This document shows, piece by piece, positions 12,084 to 22,029 of a stretch of DNA of 64,000 bases. This stretch comes from Ziziphus jujuba (lineage: Eukaryota; Streptophyta; Magnoliopsida; Rosales; Rhamnaceae). Where the stretch lies: positions 24,569,001 to 24,633,000 of the forward strand of contig NC_083384.1 in the NCBI RefSeq assembly GCF_031755915.1. Reading direction: 5' to 3'. The notes under the pieces were generated by a model. It was not told where the DNA came from. It was given only the letters and a program-made list of their open reading frames with translations, and made no database searches. The position numbers and the translations under genes are program-made. How positions within the stretch are numbered: position 1 is the stretch's first letter; every line of letters starts with the position of its first letter.

Positions 12084-12375
12084 TGTTGTTATAAGACACC
12101 AAAAAATTGAAGACCAGAATATATATCTATTTTTTATTCACTGCACTACTCTTTATATAGAGCTAACCTTTAACAGAAAAACAAAAATATTTCCTAAACA
12201 CAAGGCATGACTAACAGCTTCCTAATTTCTAGCTATTAACAAGTAAAACAGCATAACAGCATAAATAATAACAAATATCCTAAAGACTTGGTCAGCTAAC
12301 TGCATAACAAATATTCTAATGACTTGGTCAGCTGACAACAACTCCATATGCAGCTACCTAGGCACTGTTACAACA
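12084..12375 (-). repeat. copia 5' LTR with TATA box
   Basis: 292 bp. On the minus strand a TATATAAA box lies at 12152-12159, the expected promoter position in an LTR. The internal 34-bp repeat is also present. Confidence 0.97.
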
Positions 12376-12525
12376 CAAACTAAGAATTAATAAAGCTAAA
12401 CTAAACAAGTTCTAAACCAATTTGAGGAAGAACTACGATTTTATATTTCATCAATATTTCTCTGGTATGAATTAGTTTACTTAATATCAATTGTAACCAT
12501 CTTAAGTGCACTATCATAATTATAT

Positions 12526-13484
12526 GCGATATCGATATCAATGCACCCTTAACTATGGACGTATTGGCACTTTGAATTCTAAAGTTTTTTATTTGATATT
12601 TTACATCCTAAACTTCACTTTTTTTGCACTATTGCACACTCCTCTCTTTTCCTGTTAATTTTTTAACAAACTTGTCATATGACTGCACATAAAACAAAAA
12701 CTAAAAGTACAAAGTGTAATTCTGTTTAGTTTAAGGTGCAAAATGAAAAATTCAAAATTTTCAATTAAAAAATTATAAACAATATATATTTTATTTTTAT
12801 AAAATTTAAATAATAATTTGTATATATTATAAATATTCTAAATAATAAAAAAAATAAAGACACATAAAAAAGCATAAGCTAGTTATAAAATAGAAAACAA
12901 ATTGGAAAATTATTATTACAAAATATATTATTTTTATTTATTACATTTTTTATATTTATATTTATATTTATTATTCAGGAAAAAAGATACTTATAAAATT
13001 TTCTAATTTGTGCTTTTTTATAAAATTTACTTTTCTAAATAAAATATTTTAGTTCATGTTCAAATTTTTTTATTGGTTTTTATTTATTTTTTAGGAAATC
13101 TACTTATATAAATATTTTTATTTTTATTTTTAAAAACTTATAATTGTTTATTTAATATATATATATATATATGTATATTGTATTTTAATTAATTTTTTAT
13201 TTGAAAATTTTAATATTTTGCACCCTAAACTATATAAAATTGCACTTTGTATATCAATTTTTTTTGTTGCCTTATGTGCCAGTTATGTGACAAATTTGCT
13301 AAAAAGTTAACAAAAAAGGAAGGATGGTGTAATCGTGCAAGAAAAAATGAAGTTCATGGTGTAAAATGTATAAAAAATAAAAAATAAAAAAAATAAATAA
13401 TAATAATAATAATAAATATAATAATGTTTAGAGTCAAAGTGCCAAAAACAAATGTAGTTTACGGTACATTGATGCTGATATCCC
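12526..13484. mobile_element. non-autonomous long-TIR element, MULE-like, 959 bp
   Basis: The two ends are inverted repeats of about 237 bp (12526-12762) and 282 bp (13203-13484). Shared landmarks include ATCAATG, GGCACTTTGA and CACCCTAAAC, and the right arm has an extra A/T microsatellite near 13370-13415. The insert is flanked by TAATTATAT (12517-12525) and TAATTATCT (13485-13493), a 9-bp duplication with one mismatch, the size typical of Mutator-like elements. The middle is about 440 bp of AT-rich DNA without an ORF. It is inserted in Athila LTR copy A; the homologous empty site in copy C is near 48430. Confidence 0.85.
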
Positions 13485-14459
13485 TAATTATCTAATGTGA
13501 TATTTATCTTTCTTGAACTTAAATAATCTATTGAATATTAACCAAATTACTAAATTTCTTTATTTAAACTGATTAACAAACAATCTAATTAAGCTCAAAT
13601 TATAAAAAAGCAAAAACATTATTGGTCAATCTTGTTTAGGATTTCAATAATGGATCAAACCACAGATCTATATTTCTCAATATTAAACTCATGCAATCAA
13701 ATCATTCATATAGTTGGCCAATCTAAATAAAAGCATTAAGAATAAAATTGAAACTAAACTTTAATAGATAGCAAAACAAATAATCATTCACAAACTAATT
13801 CACATTAGTTCCACACGGTTATGTCTAAGCCTTGGTTGATTATTTAGTTACACATGATTGAAATAAGCATAAACATATCTATGATGTGATCGATCATTGT
13901 AACTAACAAAAGAAAATAAAAACTAATCTTCAACAAGTATTTCACAAGATAAGAAAATCCAAGAAGAAGACTAAGGTAGAAGATGGAAGCTTGAAGTTGC
14001 AATCCTCTCATATGTATGTTCTTCTTATTTTTTCTCCTTCTGTTTGAACGCCAACCCTTACTTCTTTCTTTGTCCGTGTTCTCCTTCAAAAAGTTAAGAA
14101 TCAATCCAAAACAATGATTTTTTTTTTAGGGGTTCTTTATTGAATTTTTGGATAAAAATAACCCTGATTGCAAAAATTGACATAATGCTGTGGCTCTGAT
14201 GGTTGAATGGCGTCATGCTCTAACTTTTGTATGAAAAACGTGGTTTGTTGTATTTAAGAGATCTATAACTCTAAAGAGGGAGTGTTGGGGCTCTTTATAG
14301 TGCTGCAGCTTTGATGATAGAGTATTGGTGCTCTCTACCAATTTATAAAAGATGACATTTTCCTAATTACCAAATAAAACCTAACCTTCAAAAACAACAA
14401 ACATACTCAAGTTACATAGTTTAAATGGTAGGTTGAGTTGATATAAAATCAAATTATCA

Positions 14460-14790
14460 TTCCTCAATCAATTTATAGGAGCAAGATTCCATTGCAAGCT
14501 TGTCACCTACCTTCTCTTAATTCAACAACAAGAACATAGGCTTCTTAAGGACTACATTGCCTGCTTCAATAATGAGTTGATGCAGATAAACTATTTGTTA
14601 GTAATTGCAGCGTCTATGGCCAATATTTGTAAAAAGTGACTTTTCTGTTCCTTCTATAAGAACCCCCTAAAGCATCTTCACTTATTTTTTGAATAAGGTT
14701 TAGCGGTTTGCCAATGCTAACAACCTTTTCCTTGCACACACTTTGCATGATCCATGTCCCAAAATTTACAAATTGCCACTTGGCTCTAAT
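14460..14790. other. short non-coding stretch beside LTR A
   Basis: No gene or transposon end recognised. The first bases (minus strand TTGATTGAGGAA next to the LTR) may be a decayed polypurine tract. Confidence 0.35.
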
Positions 14791-15172
14791 TAGAGATGGG
14801 CACAAACCGATTAAATTTTACAAGTTCAATTCAATTATTTATTTATTTATTTATTTTTATCTATAATCGATACGGTTTAGTTTGGTCAATTTTTAAAACA
14901 AACCAAATCTAACCAAATATATCTAATTTTTAATATTTTATTATAATTAATTATATTTTGAGTACATATTTTGTTTTTAAATTTTTTATTTTTAAGATAT
15001 TGATAATAATTAATCCATATTATTAAAATATTACTATTATTTTTTAAAATTATAAAAATTTAATAAAATTTAAAATAATGAAACAATAAGATAATAAAAT
15101 GACTAAATAGAACCTATGATGGTCCATTCAGTTTGGTTTGGTTTCTGCCATACGTTTGGTTTGGTTTGCCCC
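14791..15172. mobile_element. candidate hAT-type MITE, decayed
   Basis: The left end TAGAGATGGGCACAAACC fits a common plant hAT terminus, and the right end near 15172 reads, on the reverse strand, TGGGGGGCAAACCAAACC. Both ends share the GGGC-AAACC pattern with inverted orientation, and the core is AT-rich and non-coding. No 8-bp target duplication was found, so the right boundary is uncertain. Confidence 0.35.
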
Positions 15173-15204
15173 CCAAAAAAAGGCAAAAAAAGGATCGAAC
15201 CGAA

Positions 15205-15408
15205 GAAAGCATAGCAAGCTTTAACATATGAGGTCTTAGCGGAAGGAAACCACTTAGCCTTCACACCTGTGGGTCCAAGAGTTGAGGTTCGAGTCTTAGC
15301 AAGCCCTGTTATTATCTTTGATGGTCCAATGCCGCAATACTGCATGGCACAGGGCTACGGCTTGATGCTTATGAGACTACCAGAAGACATCTTTTTTTTT
15401 TTTTTTTT
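15205..15408 (+). mobile_element. candidate tRNA-derived SINE
   Basis: The segment has an A-box-like TTAGCGGAAGG near 15236 and a good B-box, GGTTCGAGTC, near 15286. It ends in a run of T at about 15391-15408. It is clearly richer in GC than its flanks. AAAGCA is found near both ends but is too short to count as a firm target duplication. It could instead be a decayed tRNA-like fragment. Confidence 0.35.
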
Positions 15409-15589
15409 AAAGCAAAAAAACCACGACCCTTACATTCCATTTCCATTTCCACTTTCCTTTTTATTTTCTTGCTCAAAACATAACCACTCATATCGAGATA
15501 ATCTTTCCTTATTATTTCAAAACATATATATATATATATATATATTTTTTAATTTTTTTGTTTCTTCCTTGCTTAAGCTAAGTGGTTTT

Positions 15590-18530
15590 TAAAATGGTAA
15601 ACAAAGTTTCCTTTTGATCTTAAATTTTTACTTGGGATTGAGATCCTATGATGAGTAATAGGTATTCAAGTTAGGATTATTCTTGCATATATGAAATATG
15701 TTCGTGATTTAAACAAAACATACTCACATTCTTGTTTTCTTTCAACTTGATAGCCTTGATTTAATTTTTCATAACAAATTTTCTTACTTTGCTTTGGATT
15801 TTAGCTGGAAAATGCCTTTTGGTTTTAGGTATTTGAGTTTGGAATTTAGATTCTTAATTACATGTGGAGGATCTTTAAAGATCAAGTGATAAGTGAAGTT
15901 GGTTCATAGTTTTGATTTCATATTTTAATGAATTGATGATGGATTTTTGATATTTTAGCCTTGCATGTGGTTTTAAGTTTGAATCTTTAAATTTCGAAAG
16001 GGGCTTAATGTCTTGACCTGACATGCATGACATGGATTTTAAGTTCTGGAAGTATGTAAAGCTAAATTTTTGAATATTTGATATTATGAAAGTCGGAAAT
16101 TTCATTTATTGTTGTTGTTGGAGCTTGGATGGAATTTGTTGGAAAATTTTGTATATATATATATATTGCCAAAATTTTGATGTAGGTTGTTGATGGTGAT
16201 GGTTTTTAAGTTGTATTTTTGTTTGGTATAAGGTTGGATATTGGAAAAATGGCTTCGTTGATTATTTTGCTCGTGTACCAATTTTACTTGATGAGTTAAG
16301 ATTTCAGTTTTGCTAGAATTTTGGCACTTAGATTTTAAGTTCAAGTGTTAACTTTGATCTATAAAATTTGGATTTTATTATGCATGTAACTTCTTCAAGT
16401 TGAGAATTATATTTTGGAATTTCTCAAGTTTGATAGTTTGGATTTAATGGAATTTTGCTGTTTGGATTCGTCGATGATGATGAAATGGATATATAAATTT
16501 TGATAATTAATGTATTTGTTGAAGATGATGAAATCAATCTTTGAAATGAAATTGATTTTTGATTAACTCTGGCCGATTGGTTTTGAAAAGGATTAAAAGA
16601 AATTTATTTTATTTGTTTTGGTTTGAGTAAATTGGAAAAGAGATTAAACTTTGTCTTTTTATAGTTTAACGTTAAGTTTAATTTTCTTTAAGTTTTGGAA
16701 AACTATTGCATTTTTAATTTCTGATTGTATTTCTAAAGTTACGATAAAATTTTCCTTTATTTTGGAAGAATTTTGGACAATTAGTCTTATTTTATAAGGT
16801 TAAGTTGAATTTTCTTTTAACATTAGAAGATTTTTGGAAATGAGTAATGAGGTTAAGCAATGATTTTTCTTGGAATTGGAAGACAATTGAATTGGAAAAG
16901 TATATTTTTTTGGCCTTGTAATTGGATTTAAATAATTAATTATTGAGGTTGAGTTTATTCTGAATTTGAGCACAAATTGGTTTTATTTATTTTATCCTCG
17001 ATGATGAAACAAATAATTTGATAAGGTGCTAGTTTTAAGTTTAATTGGAATTCGTTGATAAATAGTAGTTATGGATTAATTTTTGGACTTGGTTGGTAAA
17101 CTTATAGATACTAGTTTTGTAATGATGGATGATGGTTAGAACCTATCGGTCAAATTGTATAATATGGTTTGAATTATGGATTGTGTTTTGGTTTAATGGT
17201 TATTGACAATGTTAAATGGATCAATTTGAATTCTTGAATTGGGTATTGACAAAAATATGGTTTTTGGCCAAAGACAATTGATCATTTGACATGCATGCAT
17301 CCATAAGCATAACACATGGAAATTTTATGTGATTTAACTTGGTTTTAATGCATGCCTTTTGATTTATAGTTTGTGGTATTATTATTATTATTGTTATTAT
17401 TATTTCAAAATTTATGGATACCTTATTTGTTTATAGTATATGGAATGTATAGGAGTTTATGTGCATATTGGATTATATATAAGCATGCATTGAACATATA
17501 ATAAGAGCCTTTTTTTTTTTTTTTTTTTACAGAAAAGTAATTTCTAAAATGATTTTGGACAATACGAATTAGCTTGGTTTTGAAAATTGGTTTTTAAAAG
17601 GATATTGAACCTAGATACATGATTGAGGATTGATGATATGTGGATGATTATGGATACGGATGATGATTTGATTATGGCCTGATATTAATTTGATTATATA
17701 TGATTTGTTTCTGATCTCTAGACTTTGTTTGTCCAACATAAGGATTAAAAACAAAGTTATTTCATGGTCTTGGATTGATCGTTTGGGATGACAGACAAGA
17801 CTGTTTTATGATGATAGAATTGATCACAGCCTAGAGACAAACAAGTCCAGCTTATGGATTTGGTTTGATCTCCAAACACCAAAGTTGAAGGTATGGTTGT
17901 GATGTTGATTATGGTTGGGATGATGATTATGGTATTTTTCTTCCTACTTAGTGTTTATTATCTCCACGAAGTAGTTGAATTGAGATTTGGTTATTTATAC
18001 ACTTTACATATTTTGATTTGTTCTTTATGTGTAGTGGCAAGGTTAACTTAACATGCCCTGGTTTGTTCTTGGTATAAGTAAGGTAAACATATACTAATGT
18101 TAGCTGCCAAATTAGTTAGAATTATATTGTTTTTATCGATACCCTGAACCTTGCATCATGTACATTGCATCTCATGCTATATATATATATATATATGTTT
18201 CTATACTATTTTGATATCAAGACAACACTTATTTTGGCATGAGTTTAAAACCTCTCCTTGAGTATTTGTACTTTCTTTTCCAATTTTTTTGTAAAATTTT
18301 AATTGAGGACTAGTTAGGTGGCTTAGTTTAGGAGAGGCTCCATATCAAAGGTTGAAGTTAAGTTGAATTTGGAACTATTTGGGCTATTTCTTATGTATTT
18401 GGATTTCATTTGTAACAGTTTTAAATATGGACTTGTTGTATTTATGTTATGTTGGAGATTTTGGATTGTATTGTTTTAATTGATAAAGCATGGTTTTCAA
18501 GTTGTTACATATAACATTATACTTGGTAAT
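15590..18530 (+). other. strand-asymmetric non-coding block, nature unknown
   Basis: About 3 kb in which the plus strand is strongly enriched in G over C and in T (for example 15 G and 1 C in 17161-17220). There is no ORF of note, and no LTR ends or target duplication that I could find. Such skew is seen in long LTRs or untranslated parts of retrotransposons and in constitutively transcribed non-coding DNA. It ends just before a copia remnant of the same orientation, so it could be that element's leader or a separate LARD-like piece. I do not recognise the family. Confidence 0.4.
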
Positions 18531-18829
18531 AGAATATTTTGTTAATATTCAAATATGTTTACTATTTTATCTTATTTTGTTTTGTGTTTTGTAATATGTA
18601 AACTCTTTTGTTTTTTTTAATTACTTTAGAGTCAAGTTAAATTAGGATCAAGTTATGATCTTTGTATTTATATTGGTTTCATAGTCTAATTAAACACAAG
18701 TCTTTTACATATTCTAAAAGACTTTATATTATACTAGAGCAATTTTCTATTAAATGAGAATTTTTATTCAATTTTTCTTGCTTCCGCTACCACAAAATTT
18801 TCTTCTTTTTGTCTTCTAATCATGACAGG

Positions 18830-21140
18830 TGGTGATGATTCTTCCTTTTCAACCACCATTGATGCTGCTGTTCTTTTGTAGGTTTCATCCGAACTATTGC
18901 TTCTCTCCAACTCTCTGGTGGTTATCAATGTTGCAACTCAAACATGGCTAAAATTAACAAATCCAATTCTTTCCCATGGAAGGCTCATTTTGACCTTATT
19001 CTCATGTGATTTAAATGGCTTCATTGATGGTAGCTTTAATTGCCCACCTAAACAATTACTTATGGTTCTTCAATTTCAAGTAATCTAGAGTTTTAATTTA
19101 GGGTCTCTTATTCTTAATGCAATTCTTTCATCTCTGTCTCATGGTGTGATCAATTTTTTTACTAGTTCGAAAACTTCTCGTGAATCCTAGATGAAGTTTG
19201 CTGTTGCCTCTGCTAAGCCTTATTGTTCGCATCTTCTTTATCTCTATGAATGACTTATCTGCTCTCAAAGATATTGTTCCTTTGCTAAGTATTTAACTAA
19301 AATACAAGCCGCTATAGATGAATTTGGTTTATTGGCTACTTCTCTAGACAATGATAAGGTAATTCTTTATGTCATCAATGGTTTATCTAATGAATTTTAA
19401 GATATATCTATTGTAATTTGAACTGGAGATACAAGTATCTCCTTCGAAGAGCTCTATGATAAGCTAATTGAACATGTTGCCTTCTGAAAAGGATTTGATT
19501 CTCTCTTCGATCATGCAGTGGTTATTGTGAATGTTACCAACAAAACTAATTCGTGTAAAGGGACTTCCAATTGTAGCTCCTATAACATTTCTATTAGCGC
19601 CTTCCCTTTTAATTTGGGCAAACCAACTTATTCTAGCCAATCTACAAGTTACAAAGGAGAGTGTTAGTTGTGCATAAATAGCAATACTCTGCTCGATATT
19701 GTCCTTCTTTGAAGCAACAATGGTATTATAAACCATTCTTTTATCAATCTCTTAAAGCCCTTTTACCACTGCCTCCCTCAAAGGCCAATTATTCAGCTTT
19801 TGCTTAAGCTAATAAAGTCTCTGTATTAGTTGCTCCTTGGTTGATTTATTCAAGGGCATCTTATCATGTTACTACTGATCTAAAAAGTCTTTTTTTTTCA
19901 TTCTAAATATGAAGGACTAAATGAGATCCAAGTTGGTAATGGTAATACATTTTCAATTTTGCATACTGGCTGCACAAAATTACCCACATCTAACCATTAA
20001 TTTCTACTAAATAATGTTGTATGTGTCTCTGCTATGAAGAAAAATCTTTAGTCTGTTTCTAAATGTTGCAACACTAATAATGTATCAACAAAATTTTTTA
20101 CCAACTTGCTTTCTTATGAACGATTTGCACACTAGCTCGACACTTCTTAAAAGAACACTTCGTGAAGGCAATTATGGATGGCCATTGGCATCTTCTTCCA
20201 AAGCTCCAATAATTGCCTTTGCTTGTAATAAAACCATATTGTATACATGGCATCAGAGATTAGAATATTTTTTCGATATAATTCTTCATCAAATCGTTTC
20301 TAAGCATTTGTAACCAGTTTCTTCTTCTCATGATTTTTCTTGTAATTCTTGTTGCTGTAATAAAAGTCATAAATTACCTTTTGGTAATTCTTCAATGACT
20401 AGCTTTAGACCATTGCAGTTGATTTATTAGATGTATGGGGACTGTAGTTAAGTCTTATGATGGTTTTAGATTTTATGTTATTTTTATAAATTACTTTACC
20501 AAATATGTATGGTTATTTCCTACTAAAAATAACGCTGATGTCTTATTTATCTTTATTAAATTTAAAAAACTTGTTGAAATTTTTTTTAACACTTCCATTG
20601 TTTTTTTCTTTTCAATTAATACAGGTGAATTTCTTATATTAAAGTCATTTTCACAACAACATGGGATCTTTCAATTGTTTTTACTACACATAACACACCT
20701 AAACAAAATGGTTTTGCAAGAAGATGACATAGACATATGAAAGAAAATAGTACTTACTTTATTATATAATTCTTGTCTTCCTAATATCTTTAGGAGTAAT
20801 CGTTTTGTTATTGTTGCATATTTAATAAATAGGATAGCGACACCAATTTTGAATCATATATCACCATATTAAAAATTTTTTAACGAAATTCAAAATTACG
20901 GTTCCCTAAGAATTTTTGAGTGTTTATATCAATCTTGGTTAAAACCATATATTCATCATAAGCTTGAATCACATTCTAGGCCTTGTATTTATCTAGGTCC
21001 TCTTCTTAATCAGAGTGGATTTTGTTGCTTTGATCCTTATGAGAAAAGATTTTATGCCTCACGGCATGTCAAATTTATGAAGACCATATTTCCTCATAAA
21101 ACTTTAAAACTTTTTTTAGCCTTACCACATTCCTACTAAC
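18830..21140 (+). pseudogene. dead Ty1/copia gag-integrase remnant
   Basis: Gag-like pieces begin near 18897 (PILSHGRLILTLFS, then LIGYLDGS-type decay) and continue with stops to about 19740. A decayed protease/integrase zinc region follows. The integrase core at 20435-20740 shows YDGFRFYVIFINYFTKYVWLF, a D-to-N type change at the second Asp position (FSINTGEF where SDNGGEF is usual), and LHITHLNKMV in place of the TPQQNG motif. Later pieces to about 21120 read as the copia region before RT (INRIATPILN, CLYQSWLKPY, FYASRHVKF). RT and RNase H are absent. Short similar sequences around 18690-18735 and 21247-21285 (CACAARTCTTT...CTAAAAGACTTTATA) may be LTR scraps. Confidence 0.8.
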
Positions 21141-21351
21141 TTTGATAATGCACTTGGTACACCTCATTTATATATTCATATATCATTTTTGTCTTCTACT
21201 ACTAATGGCACTTGTCCTCCTTTCCTTTCTTCTACTTCATTTAATAAAACACAAATCTTTCACATAGTCTAAAAGACTTTATACTTGGTTGCCCCTCACT
21301 AAATAAGTTAAAAGCTATGGCATCCACCTACAATGGTGGAGGAAATGAAGC

Positions 21352-21960
21352 TGTTGAAGGAAACGAAGAGCATTTGAAATTATAGCTATTGCATTTCAAT
21401 TTAGCTTCAAACACGCCGTTTCATTTTATCCAAATATTATATATTTCTTCTAATTTTGTATTTTTGTTATTTTGTCCTATAATTGAGAGAGCCAATACTA
21501 GAAAACAACTCATCTTTATTGTGTCTTGCCTCATATAGAAAGGGAAGATGTCTTCTTCCCTAAATAGTTCTTTCCCAGATTGATATTAAGTTACTTTGAA
21601 ATTTTTTAAGTTTTTGTTAATGGAAACATCTTTGCTTGCATTTGGAATTACTCTCCAACATTGAGTGAGAGTGTTTGTTCTGTGATTTTCCTTGTGCTTC
21701 CTACGTCAATTGGTATTTAGAGAAAATGTTTTTTCCATGATTCTTAATGGCTAATGATGAAGGAAGCAACTGAGTTGATGCTGATGTTCATGACTCGAAG
21801 GCCTTTTGGGTAGCCATTCACAATGTAGAACAACAATTGAATAGTCTTTTCCTTGACAAGTGTCAATTTGTTATTGCTCAATCTCATAGCAAATTGGTTA
21901 TTCGCCTAGACTCTTAAGGCCAACATCATGATATACCTCGCATTGTGATACAAGCCTAAG
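21352..21960 (+). mobile_element. gypsy-like 5' LTR, decayed PBS and gag start
   Basis: At 21712-21723 the plus strand reads TTGGTATTTAGA, a degraded form of the TTGGTATCAGAG primer site. The preceding 21352-21708 begins TGTTGAAGG and ends ACGTCA, compatible with a short LTR of about 357 bp. Just after it, from 21748, a broken gag-like start is readable (MANDEGSN, stop, VDADVHDSKAFWVAI, HNVEQQLNSL). It stops making sense near 21960. Boundaries and lineage are tentative. Confidence 0.45.
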
Positions 21961-22029
21961 CAATCCAATCTATATTTGTACAAACTAATACTCGATTGTC
22001 TAAGTGATTCAGGTTCTGTGGAATGAATG

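Larger units (their letters stand above)
7787..12375 (-). mobile_element. young Ty1/copia LTR retrotransposon, 4589 bp
   Basis: A complete element in minus orientation. It has two 292-bp LTRs (7787-8078 and 12084-12375) with TGTTG...CAACA ends and a 5-bp target duplication CAAAC at 7782-7786 and 12376-12380. A tRNA-iMet-type PBS lies at 12069-12080, a PPT at 8079-8095, and gag-protease-integrase-RT-RNase H in the usual copia order. By eye the LTRs differ at one position, so insertion was recent. It is inserted in Athila LTR copy A; the matching empty site in copy C is near 48285-48290. It is not autonomous as it stands because the pol frame breaks near 10050 (see the two ORF entries). Lineage within copia is uncertain; the short LTR is compatible with Ale/Retrofit-like elements. 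Confidence 0.97.
7640..14459 (-). repeat. Athila-type gypsy LTR, copy A, split by two insertions
   Basis: The pieces 7640-7786, 12376-12525 and 13485-14459 align in order with LTR copy C (48138-49449) and with copy B. Removing the copia element and the MULE-like element, with one copy of each target duplication, leaves about 1.26 kb, close to the 1.31 kb of copies B and C. The ends are TGATA and TATCA as in copy C. No clean 5-bp duplication flanks copy A (TGTTG against TTCCT). The purine-rich bases just beyond 14459 on the minus strand could be a decayed PPT, so this may be a 3' LTR rather than a solo LTR. Confidence 0.8.
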
